Assembly: GCA_026986355.1 (NCBI GenBank)
Contig: JALSOO010000142.1
Location: 1-10,120, forward strand
Reading direction: 5' to 3'
Length of the DNA: 10,120 nt
DNA from: Campylobacteraceae bacterium
GTDB lineage: Bacteria > Campylobacterota > Campylobacteria > Campylobacterales > Sulfurovaceae
In this document: in pieces, positions 1 to 5,788 of the stretch
How the letters are laid out: the number at the start of each line of letters is the position of its first letter
Numbering within the stretch: position 1 is the first letter of the stretch
Notes under the pieces: generated by a model
Database searches by the model: none
The model's input: the letters and a program-made list of their open reading frames with translations, nothing else
Told to the model about the DNA's origin: nothing
Made by a program: the position numbers and the translations under genes

Positions 1-176
1 CCATTAAGTAGTGGAACATTGACATCTAATAAGAGTAAATCAAACTTCTCTTCAAAAAGTAAACTCTCAGCCTCTATTCCATTGTAGATAGGGGTAACAT
101 CATAACTGTAATATTCAAGGTGTTCAACAATGACCTCAGAGAGTATAAGGTCATCTTCTAGTAGTAGTATTTTCAT
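1..176 (-). CDS. Response regulator, N-terminal receiver domain (partial at left edge)
   Basis: I translated this by hand from the ATG at 176-174 and it stays open to the window edge (58 codons). The sequence begins MKILLLEDDLILSEVIVEHL, giving the acidic pocket E7-D8-D9, and has a phosphoacceptor Asp at residue 51 in LLLLDVNVP, followed by the usual P-L-x-N-G loop. This is the receiver (CheY-like) domain of a two-component response regulator. Its phosphorylation by a histidine kinase would control an output domain that lies outside the window, probably a winged-helix DNA-binding domain, but that cannot be seen. It sits 18 nt after the stop of the small coiled-coil gene on the same strand, so the two are likely co-transcribed. 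No strong Shine-Dalgarno is visible before its ATG, which fits coupling to the gene upstream. The receiver call is secure; the subfamily and partner kinase are unknown. Confidence 0.9.
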   Translation of the reverse strand, partial: MKILLLEDDLILSEVIVEHLEYYSYDVTPIYNGIEAESLLFEEKFDLLLLDVNVPLLN

Positions 177-194
177 ACTATAAGTATAGCAAAA

Positions 195-461
195 CTATTT
201 TAGTAACATCACTTGTGTACTATTCATTCTTCTACTCTTTCTTAAATCTCTCTTTAACTGTGCGATTGCATTAGCTCTTCGCTCCTCTTCTTTTAATTTT
301 ACAGAATGAGTATCAATAATTTTCTGTAGATTACTATTTTTCTCTTTTAGTTTATAAATCTCTAATTTTAATTTTAAAATCTTATTTTCTATTTGAGTTG
401 GACTATCGGCTATTGAAATAGTTACTAAAACCATAACTGCAAGTAATATATTTCTTAACAT
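195..461 (-). CDS. Small exported coiled-coil protein of unknown function (88 aa)
   Basis: I chose the ATG at 461-459 over the in-frame ATG 18 codons upstream. AAAGAGGAG lies 6 nt before it, and translation from it starts directly with a signal-peptide-like segment: Met-Leu-Arg-Asn, a hydrophobic core at about residues 5-17, and a possible Ser-Ile-Ala cleavage site at 16-18. The upstream ATG would lie before the likely -10 box. The mature part (about 70 aa) is highly charged, with regularly spaced Ile/Leu from about residue 24 to 55 and a Lys/Arg/Glu-rich tail, as expected of an alpha-helical coiled coil in the periplasm or anchored to the inner membrane. I recognise no family. It precedes a response-regulator gene by 18 nt, so a link to that signalling system is possible, but this is inference from position only. 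Confidence 0.7.
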   Translation of the reverse strand: MLRNILLAVMVLVTISIADSPTQIENKILKLKLEIYKLKEKNSNLQKIIDTHSVKLKEEERRANAIAQLKRDLRKSRRMNSTQVMLLK

Positions 462-497
462 TTTAAACTCCTCTTTTAAGTTAATAGATAATAACAT

Positions 498-503
498 AAT
501 ATA
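498..503 (-). promoter_or_regulatory. Probable -10 box for the coiled-coil/response-regulator pair
   Basis: On the minus strand the sequence reads GC-TATATT-ATG, close to the Campylobacterota sigma-70 pattern gnTATAAT. It would start transcription at about 490, some 30 nt before the chosen ATG at 461. No convincing -35 box is present, which is normal in this phylum. The flanks are very AT-rich, so chance matches are easy. Confidence 0.4.
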
Positions 504-568
504 GCTTAAATGCAAATATATTTAAATAAAAAAAATTAATTTTAAACATTTTAGAGATAAAAATAGAG

Positions 569-592
569 AACCATGAGAGAAAACCCATGGTT
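569..592 (-). terminator. Probable intrinsic terminator after the outer-membrane protein gene
   Basis: A perfect 7-bp inverted repeat, AACCATG at 569-575 and CATGGTT at 586-592, surrounds a 10-nt loop and lies 8 nt past the stop of the beta-barrel gene. In the minus-strand transcript the hairpin is followed by CTCTATTTTTATC, a moderate U-rich run. A smaller alternative pairing (AAACC/GGTTT around the first arm) is also possible. It would separate the barrel gene from the small coiled-coil gene, which has its own -10 box. Confidence 0.55.
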
Positions 593-599
593 TAAGAGA

Positions 600-1109
600 C
601 TATATCTCTAATTTTATACCAAATAGATAGTTTGCACTATCAAGTTTAGATGCTTTGACTGAACCAATATTATCAAACTTATTACCATAATCTGTATAAC
701 CTACAAATAGAGAAATCATCTCATTATAGCTATAATTGACCTCTAACCCATAAGTAAAGTTTGTAGAAGAGTCAGTAACAGATTTTACTGTATCTACTAC
801 CGTAAAATCTCCATCTGTTTTGGTTAATCCAATCTTTGGTGTGACTGATAAAGAGGATACTAAAGGGAGTGTATAGGTTGCAAAGAGACCATAACGACTT
901 ATATCCTCTTTTGAAAACTCTGGGTGTTCTGAAAAATTTTTACTATACTCTAAACGTAATCCAATATTACCTAAAACATTTAATCCCACAAAGGCTGTAC
1001 CATTATCTGTATCATTATCTCCTCGCGAATATCCTGCACCAACTTGTGCAAATGAACCTGCCATAGCCAATGAACCAACTAATATTAAACTTGTAACTAT
1101 TTTTTTCAT
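600..1109 (-). CDS. Small outer-membrane beta-barrel protein (OmpA/OmpW-like size, 169 aa)
   Basis: The ATG at 1109-1107 has AAGGA 7 nt upstream and opens a classic signal peptide: Lys2-Lys3, a hydrophobic core, and an Ala-Met-Ala cleavage site near residue 17. The mature part of about 150 aa alternates hydrophobic and polar residues in short blocks (for example FAQVGAGYSR, IGLRLEYSKN, FTYGLEVNYSY, MISLFVGYTDYG, YLFGIKLEI) separated by Asp/Asn/Ser-rich loops. This matches an eight-stranded outer-membrane barrel of the broad 'outer membrane protein beta-barrel domain' type. The final residue is Ile rather than the usual Phe or Trp, a mild departure from the canonical barrel-assembly signal, although aromatics occur earlier in the last strand. 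The ligand or role is unknown. It is a single-gene unit, with a TATAAT box just upstream and a hairpin just after the stop. Confidence 0.8.
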   Translation of the reverse strand: MKKIVTSLILVGSLAMAGSFAQVGAGYSRGDNDTDNGTAFVGLNVLGNIGLRLEYSKNFSEHPEFSKEDISRYGLFATYTLPLVSSLSVTPKIGLTKTDGDFTVVDTVKSVTDSSTNFTYGLEVNYSYNEMISLFVGYTDYGNKFDNIGSVKASKLDSANYLFGIKLEI

Positions 1110-1133
1110 ATGTTAATCCTTGTTAAATATTAG

Positions 1134-1139
1134 ATTATA
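1134..1139 (-). promoter_or_regulatory. -10 box of the beta-barrel gene promoter
   Basis: There is a perfect TATAAT on the minus strand, preceded by TTG. It predicts a start near 1127 and a short leader of about 18 nt that contains the AAGGA ribosome-binding site at 1117-1121. No recognisable TTGACA lies at the usual distance; the upstream tract is almost pure A/T. Confidence 0.6.
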
Positions 1140-1250
1140 CAATTTAGTTAATTAAAAACTCTTTTTATATATCTAAATAATAGGATTGTTTCTAATAATT
1201 TTTAATACAATAAAAATAAACATATTTTTAAAAAAATCTCATTTTTTATA

Positions 1251-1270
1251 CTAAAAAGCCTATTTTTAGG
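1251..1270. repeat. Inverted repeat CTAAAAA/TTTTTAG
   Basis: CTAAAAA (1251-1257) and TTTTTAG (1263-1269) form a perfect 7-bp dyad with a 5-nt spacer. A second, overlapping 12-bp palindrome, CCTATTTTTAGG, spans 1259-1270. It lies between the divergent beta-barrel gene and the small plus-strand ORF, so it could be a protein-binding dyad. It could also be chance in AT-rich DNA. Confidence 0.35.
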
Positions 1271-1275
1271 GTATC

Positions 1276-1305
1276 ATTTCAATATATTTCACGTTTATTC
1301 ACGAT
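1276..1305 (+). promoter_or_regulatory. Three tandem 10-bp direct repeats, possible activator site
   Basis: Three consecutive decamers share the core (A/T)(T/A)TTCA: ATTTCAATAT (1276-1285), ATTTCACGTT (1286-1295) and TATTCACGAT (1296-1305). The last two share TTCACG. A 10-bp period puts each copy on the same face of the helix, the layout used by OmpR/PhoB-type response regulators and some other activators. They end 5-10 bp before a -10-like AT run and about 60 bp before the start of the small plus-strand ORF. The repeats are seen directly; binding is inferred. Confidence 0.4.
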
Positions 1306-1310
1306 TTATA

Positions 1311-1322
1311 TATTATTATAAA
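1311..1322 (+). promoter_or_regulatory. Possible -10 region for the small plus-strand gene
   Basis: TATTATTATAAA contains overlapping TATTAT (1311-1316) and TATAAA (1317-1322) candidates directly after the three phased repeats. Initiation would fall at about 1323-1330, giving a leader of roughly 35-40 nt before the ATG at 1364. The match is loose and the surroundings are AT-rich. Confidence 0.3.
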
Positions 1323-1363
1323 TTTATGGAAATAATTATTACAACAAAAGGAGAAAACAGACC

Positions 1364-1459
1364 ATGAAAAGATTTTTAGAAAAACTAATTAAAGTGATAT
1401 TTTACTACCCAGAGCGAAAGTTTCCTCCCGTAACCATACGTGTTTACAAATATAGTTAA
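1364..1459 (+). CDS. Probable 31-aa basic small protein, unknown function
   Basis: This is a short open frame from ATG (1364) to TAA (1457-1459), on the strand opposite to all its neighbours. AAGGAG at 1348-1353 lies 10 nt before the ATG. The product has an N-terminal half MKRFLEKLIKVIFYY that could form an amphipathic or membrane-touching helix, then PERKFPP, then VTIRVYKYS. It has eight Lys/Arg against two Glu, so it is strongly basic. Its codons (CCC, CGT, CGA, ACC, GTG) are more GC-rich than the surrounding non-coding DNA, which suggests selection on this stretch. It is convergent with atpC and divergent from the barrel gene. I do not recognise a family. It may be a conserved microprotein, a toxin-like peptide, or a chance frame; the ribosome-binding site and composition favour a real gene. 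Confidence 0.5.
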   Translation: MKRFLEKLIKVIFYYPERKFPPVTIRVYKYS

Positions 1460-1466
1460 AAGTTAA

Positions 1467-1478
1467 AAAATATATTTT
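1467..1478. repeat. AT-only palindrome after the small ORF
   Basis: AAAATATATTTT is a perfect 12-bp palindrome 7 nt past the stop of the small plus-strand ORF. As RNA it would be a very weak hairpin. It might mark a transcript end, but it has no GC stem. Confidence 0.25.
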
Positions 1479-1495
1479 AGATTATAGTGGAAGTT

Positions 1496-1513
1496 GGTCG
1501 GATTTCTCCGACC
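1496..1513 (-). terminator. GC-rich hairpin with GNRA tetraloop at the 3' end of the atp operon
   Basis: GGTCGGA (1496-1502) and TCCGACC (1507-1513) form a perfect 7-bp stem with a 4-nt loop, starting 18 nt past the atpC stop. In the minus-strand (atp) transcript the loop is GAAA, a stable GNRA tetraloop; on the other strand it is UUUC. No U-tract follows on either side, so it is not a textbook Rho-independent terminator. It may instead be a 3'-end stabiliser, a processing site, or a terminator of a less canonical type. Confidence 0.5.
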
Positions 1514-1531
1514 TATGATATAAAAAGAGTT

Positions 1532-1915
1532 CTATCTTTTATTAATTTGCTCAACTTTACTAATTGCAGCAGCAATAGTAGTACTACGAGATTGAGATTT
1601 TTCAAGAAGCTCTTTTGCATCAGCAAGTGCTTTTGCAAGATTTGTATCGTCTCCTGATAGGCATACAGCACCATCGACCATACATAGAGTCTTCTTCTCT
1701 TCAACTTTTACATACCCACCATTGATAGCCACTTGAAGCTCTTTACCTTTTTTGCTATCAATAACAAGTACACCTGCATCAAGAATAGTAATAAGAGTGG
1801 CATGTCCAGATAAAACACCAAACTCACCTTCACTACCTGGTAGAGTAACTTGTTTTACTTCATCATCGAAAATAACACCATTTGGTGTTATAATCTCAAG
1901 TTTCATGAGTTCCAT
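1532..1915 (-). CDS. atpC: F1Fo ATP synthase epsilon subunit
   Basis: This is the epsilon subunit of the central rotor stalk, which binds gamma and the c-ring and can restrain ATP hydrolysis. The 127-aa product has the N-terminal beta-sandwich (about residues 3-85) with family features such as LEIITPNGVIFDDEV, the GSEGEFGVLSGHA stretch and AINGGYVKV, followed by a short helical C-terminal part (about 90-127). The length is normal for the short epsilon subunits of this phylum. I chose the first ATG over the Met at codon 4 because GGGAG lies 7 nt before it. It is the last gene of the operon, 17 nt after atpD, and is followed by a GC-rich hairpin. Confidence 0.96.
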   Translation of the reverse strand: MELMKLEIITPNGVIFDDEVKQVTLPGSEGEFGVLSGHATLITILDAGVLVIDSKKGKELQVAINGGYVKVEEKKTLCMVDGAVCLSGDDTNLAKALADAKELLEKSQSRSTTIAAAISKVEQINKR

Positions 1916-1932
1916 AATTAAACTCCCTCTAC

Positions 1933-3327
1933 TTATTTATTTTTTGCTTGAATTTTCTCATTCTTAGCAATTGCTTCGTCCATATTTCCTACCATATAGA
2001 ATGCAGCTTCATTCATATCATCATATTTACCTTCAATAAGACCTTTGAACCCTGCAAGAGTATCTGCAAGTTCGACATATACCCCTGGGCTTCCTGTAAA
2101 TACTTCAGCAACATGGAATGGTTGAGATAGATATTTTTCAATCTTTCTTGCTCTCTCAACAGTCTTTTTATCCTCTTCACTAAGCTCGTCCATACCAAGA
2201 ATTGCGATAATATCTTGAAGGTCTTTATACTTTTGAAGAATAGTCTGAACACCACGTGCAATATCATAATGTTCTTGTCCAATAATTGTTGGGTCAAGCA
2301 TTCTTGATGTTGAATCAAGTGGGTCAACAGCAGGGTAGATACCTTTTTCTGCAATACTTCTATTTAGAACTGTTGTTGCATCTAAGTGAGCAAATACAGA
2401 AGCAGGAGCAGGGTCTGTCAAGTCATCTGCTGGTACATATACAGCTTGAACAGAAGTAATTGAACCTTTTGTTGTAGATGTAATTCTCTCTTGGAGTTTA
2501 CCCATTTCAGATGCCAATGTAGGTTGGTAACCAACAGCACTTGGGATACGACCGAGAAGAGCAGACATCTCTGAACCTGATTGAGCGAATCTAAAGATAT
2601 TATCAACAAACATAAGAACATCAAGACCCATCTCATCACGGAAATATTCAGCCATAGTAAGACCTGTAAGTGCAATTCTATTTCTTGCTCCAGGAGGTTC
2701 ACTCATTTGACCATAGCACAGTGCAACTTTGTCAAGTACATTTGACTCTTCCATCTCAAAGTAGAGGTCATTTCCTTCACGAGTTCTCTCTCCAACACCT
2801 GCAAATACAGAGTAACCAGAGTGTTTCATCGCAACGTTATTGATAAGCTCCATAATAATAACGGTTTTACCAACACCTGCACCACCAAATAGTCCTACTT
2901 TACCACCTTTGTTGTATGGAGCAAGAAGGTCAACTACTTTTACACCTGTCTCAAATACTTCTGTTTTTGTACTCTGCTCTTCAAATGGTGGTGGGTCTCT
3001 ATGAATTGAACGGTACTCTTTACATGTAAAGTCACCTGCATCATCAACAGTCTCTCCAACTACGTTAAAGATTCTACCAAGGACTTCTTCTCCAACTGGA
3101 ACTTTGATTGAGTCTCCTGTTGCTTTAACCTCTTGACCTCTTACGAGACCTTCACTTGTATCCATTGCAATGGTTCTAACACGGTTATCACCAAGTTGTG
3201 CTGCAACTTCTAAAACCAATCTTTGGTCACCAATCTTCGTCTCTAGTGCTTCATTGATTGCTGGAAGATAATCCGTAAAATCAACATCAACAACTGGACC
3301 TAGTACTTGTACTACTTTACCTGTCAT
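1933..3327 (-). CDS. atpD: F1Fo ATP synthase beta subunit (catalytic)
   Basis: This is the catalytic subunit of the F1 head. The 464-aa protein is full length: beta-barrel domain (about 1-75), nucleotide-binding domain with P-loop GGAGVGKT (148-155, Lys154, Thr155), the GVGERTREGND segment carrying the general-base Glu180, the DNIFRF strand (242-247), and a C-terminal helical domain with the DELSEED lever (380-386) that touches gamma. All key catalytic residues are present. AAGGAG lies 9 nt before the ATG. The gene sits 16 nt after atpG and 17 nt before atpC. Confidence 0.99.
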   Translation of the reverse strand: MTGKVVQVLGPVVDVDFTDYLPAINEALETKIGDQRLVLEVAAQLGDNRVRTIAMDTSEGLVRGQEVKATGDSIKVPVGEEVLGRIFNVVGETVDDAGDFTCKEYRSIHRDPPPFEEQSTKTEVFETGVKVVDLLAPYNKGGKVGLFGGAGVGKTVIIMELINNVAMKHSGYSVFAGVGERTREGNDLYFEMEESNVLDKVALCYGQMSEPPGARNRIALTGLTMAEYFRDEMGLDVLMFVDNIFRFAQSGSEMSALLGRIPSAVGYQPTLASEMGKLQERITSTTKGSITSVQAVYVPADDLTDPAPASVFAHLDATTVLNRSIAEKGIYPAVDPLDSTSRMLDPTIIGQEHYDIARGVQTILQKYKDLQDIIAILGMDELSEEDKKTVERARKIEKYLSQPFHVAEVFTGSPGVYVELADTLAGFKGLIEGKYDDMNEAAFYMVGNMDEAIAKNEKIQAKNK

Positions 3328-3343
3328 AAATCTATTCTCCTTA

Positions 3344-4240
3344 TTATTTCAACGATTCCATACCACTGATAATCTCAATGAGTTCAGTTGTAATCGCTTC
3401 TTGTCTTGCTTTGTTATATTTAACACTTAGCTTTTTAACCATATCTCCTGCATTATTGGTTGCTGCGTCCATTGCTTGCATTCTAGCAGAGTGTTCTGCA
3501 GCAAGTGAATCAAGAAGAGCATAATACATAGAGTATTCAACATATCGTTTGACCAAAGCATCTAATAGTGTATCATCATCATCTGGTTCAACCTCTATCT
3601 CTGAATCCATATGTACGCTATTGGTCAATTTTAGTTTACTAACATCTACTGGTAGAAGTTGTTGCTCTGAAACTCGTTGTGCAATCATACTTACATATCC
3701 ATTATGAATAAGTATAATTTTATCGGTTTCTCCTGCAACATAGTCTGCAACCAAAGAGTCAATCAACTCTGTTGAACGTTCATAATCAGGTTTTGAGCTT
3801 AAATCATCAATCTGATTAATCATCTCAACCTTATTATATTTAAAGAACGAAACACCTTTTTTACCTACACCCGATAGACGTACTTCAATATCAGAACTTT
3901 TAAACTCCTCTATCAAAGATGATGCTCTCTTAATAGTTTGGTGGTTAAATCCTCCACAAAGACCTTTGTCAGATGTTACAAAAACAATATCGACTTTTTT
4001 AGGATTTTTATTCTCTCTCATGAAAATATTATCAATCCCATTATCGCTACTGCTCTCTTGCATCTTTTGTGCGATTTCAGTCAATAACTCTGTCAACTTT
4101 TGAGCATAAACTTTAGAGCGTTTTGCAACTTCTTCTGCTCTTTTCAGTTTAGCCGATGAGACAAGTTTCATCGCACGAGTGGTCTTTTGCGTACCTTTAA
4201 CACTCGCAATTTGACGTTTTATATCTTTTAAGTTAGCCAT
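3344..4240 (-). CDS. atpG: F1Fo ATP synthase gamma subunit (rotor shaft)
   Basis: The gamma subunit forms the rotating shaft inside the alpha3-beta3 ring and couples it to the c-ring. The 298-aa product has the conserved N-terminal helix with TTRAMKLVSSAKLKRA (20-35), the central Rossmann-like domain with SDKGLCGGFN (90-99), and a C-terminal helix ending NKARQEAITTELIEIISGM, which forms the coiled coil with the N-terminus. The length is normal. AAGAAGG lies just before the ATG. It follows atpA by 12 nt. Confidence 0.98.
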   Translation of the reverse strand: MANLKDIKRQIASVKGTQKTTRAMKLVSSAKLKRAEEVAKRSKVYAQKLTELLTEIAQKMQESSSDNGIDNIFMRENKNPKKVDIVFVTSDKGLCGGFNHQTIKRASSLIEEFKSSDIEVRLSGVGKKGVSFFKYNKVEMINQIDDLSSKPDYERSTELIDSLVADYVAGETDKIILIHNGYVSMIAQRVSEQQLLPVDVSKLKLTNSVHMDSEIEVEPDDDDTLLDALVKRYVEYSMYYALLDSLAAEHSARMQAMDAATNNAGDMVKKLSVKYNKARQEAITTELIEIISGMESLK

Positions 4241-4252
4241 AGTTTAGCCTTC

Positions 4253-5767
4253 TTACGCTGAAAAAGATTCTTTGAAATCTTCCAATGCGTTTTTCAAATC
4301 AGCTTCATTATCATCAGTGATTTTTTTGTTATCTCTGATACTATCTAAGACACCTGCATATTTAGCTTCCATAAATGGATACAACTCTGCTTCAAATTTT
4401 GTTACAGAACCAACAGCTACATCATCAAGATAACCTTTTGTTCCTGCAAAAATCATAACAACTTGTTTTTCAATTGCAATTGGAGAGTATGGCCCTTGTT
4501 TGAGAACCTCAACCATTCTAGCACCTCGTTCAAGTTGGTTTCTACTATGCTCATCAAGGTCAGATGCAAACTGTGCAAATGCTTGAAGTTCACGATATGA
4601 AGCAAGGTCAAGTCTAAGTGTACCTGCAACTTGTTTTGTAGCTTTAATCTGTGCAGCACCACCAACTCTTGATACTGAAAGTCCAACATTAATAGCTGGT
4701 CGAACACCAGAGTTAAATAGGTCAGTTTCCAAGAAAATTTGCCCATCAGTAATAGAGATTACATTTGTTGGGATATACGCTGCGACATCTCCTGCTTGTG
4801 TCTCAATAATTGGGAATGCTGTAATTGAACCTGCACCATTTGCATCACTAAGTTTAGCAGCTCTCTCAAGTAGTCTTGAGTGTAGATAAAATACATCTCC
4901 TGGGTAAGCTTCACGACCTGGAGGTCTTCTAAGGATTAGTGACATCTCTCTATATGCAACAGCATGTTTTGTAAGGTCATCATAGAAGATAACAGCATGT
5001 CTACTAGAGTTCATATAGTACTCTGCTAAAGTAACACCTGCATAAGGAGCAAGGAACTGGAACGCAGCAGAATCAGAAGCTGATGCAGCAACAATAATAG
5101 TATACTCCATTGCCCCTGCCTCTTCTAGTTTTTTAACAATAGAAGCTATTGTTGACTGCTTTTGACCAATTGCAACATAGACACATGTAACATCTTGACC
5201 CTTTTGGTTGATGATTGTATCAACTGCCAATGTTGTCTTACCTGTTTGTCTATCTCCAATAATAAGCTCTCTTTGACCTCGTCCTACTGGTACAAGTGCA
5301 TCAATAGCTTTGATACCTGTTTGAAGTGGCTCATGAACTGATTTTCTCGCCATAATACCTGGTGCTTTATCCTCAAGTAATCTTGATTCTGTTGTCTCTA
5401 TTGGACCTTTACCATCAATTGGCTCTCCAAGTGGGTTAACAACACGACCAACCATCGCATCACCAACTGGCATTTTAAGAAGTTCTCCTGTTCTTTTAAC
5501 ACTCATACCTTCTCTAATTCCTGCCATTGAGCCAAGAACAACTATACCAACACTAGCCTCTTCAAGGTTGAGAACCATTCCCAAAACACCTGTTTCAAAC
5601 TCTACAACCTCTCCTGCCATAACGTTGTTAAGACCATAAACAGATGTAATTCCATCTGCAACACCTACTACCTTACCAACTTCGTTGATATCTACATCTA
5701 CTTCAAAATTCTCAATTCTCTCTTTGATTATCGAGCTAATTTCGTCTGCTTGTAACTTGTTTGCCAC
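4253..5767 (-). CDS. atpA: F1Fo ATP synthase alpha subunit
   Basis: This is the regulatory, non-catalytic nucleotide-binding subunit of the F1 head. The 504-aa product has the P-loop GDRQTGKT (171-178) and the VGLSVSRVGG segment whose Arg367 corresponds to the catalytic arginine finger (Arg376 in E. coli). The N-terminal helix that binds delta (about 1-22) and the C-terminal helical domain are intact. The start codon is GTG (5767-5765), supported by AAGGAG 5 nt upstream and by the normal MANKLQADEIS-type N-terminus; no better ATG exists nearby. It lies 21 nt after atpH, the largest gap within the operon. Confidence 0.98.
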   Translation of the reverse strand: MANKLQADEISSIIKERIENFEVDVDINEVGKVVGVADGITSVYGLNNVMAGEVVEFETGVLGMVLNLEEASVGIVVLGSMAGIREGMSVKRTGELLKMPVGDAMVGRVVNPLGEPIDGKGPIETTESRLLEDKAPGIMARKSVHEPLQTGIKAIDALVPVGRGQRELIIGDRQTGKTTLAVDTIINQKGQDVTCVYVAIGQKQSTIASIVKKLEEAGAMEYTIIVAASASDSAAFQFLAPYAGVTLAEYYMNSSRHAVIFYDDLTKHAVAYREMSLILRRPPGREAYPGDVFYLHSRLLERAAKLSDANGAGSITAFPIIETQAGDVAAYIPTNVISITDGQIFLETDLFNSGVRPAINVGLSVSRVGGAAQIKATKQVAGTLRLDLASYRELQAFAQFASDLDEHSRNQLERGARMVEVLKQGPYSPIAIEKQVVMIFAGTKGYLDDVAVGSVTKFEAELYPFMEAKYAGVLDSIRDNKKITDDNEADLKNALEDFKESFSA

Positions 5768-5788
5768 TGCAACTCCTTCCGTTTTTAT

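Larger units (their letters stand above)
1110..1531. other. 422-bp gap between the barrel gene and atpC
   Basis: This gap holds, from left to right: the barrel-gene promoter (about 1117-1140), a very AT-rich spacer (1141-1250), an inverted repeat CTAAAAA/TTTTTAG at 1251-1269, three 10-bp-phased direct repeats (1276-1305), an AT-rich -10-like region (1311-1322), a probable 31-codon gene on the plus strand (1364-1459), an AT-only palindrome (1467-1478), and a GC-rich hairpin after atpC (1496-1513). The segment 1141-1250 shows nothing I can support. Confidence 0.7.

Noticed and set aside
462..515. Longer start for the coiled-coil protein at 515
   Set aside because: It would put 18 residues before the signal peptide, has no Shine-Dalgarno, and lies upstream of the likely -10 box.
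869..1066. Plus-strand open frame of 65 codons antisense to the beta-barrel gene
   Set aside because: No good ribosome-binding site. The minus-strand frame has a signal peptide and barrel pattern, so this is a shadow.
1285..1300. parS-like sequence near TTTCACGT, of interest because parA/parB are in the window
   Set aside because: Aligned to the consensus TGTTTCACGTGAAACA it matches about 10 of 16 positions, with the right half largely lost. It is better explained as part of the 10-bp direct repeats.
1507..1704. Second minus-strand frame overlapping atpC
   Set aside because: It lies within the atpC coding sequence in another frame and has no family features.
2013..2702. Extra open frames of 94-113 codons inside atpD in another frame
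   Set aside because: They overlap a fully conserved catalytic subunit, have low-complexity Leu-rich products and no initiation signals.
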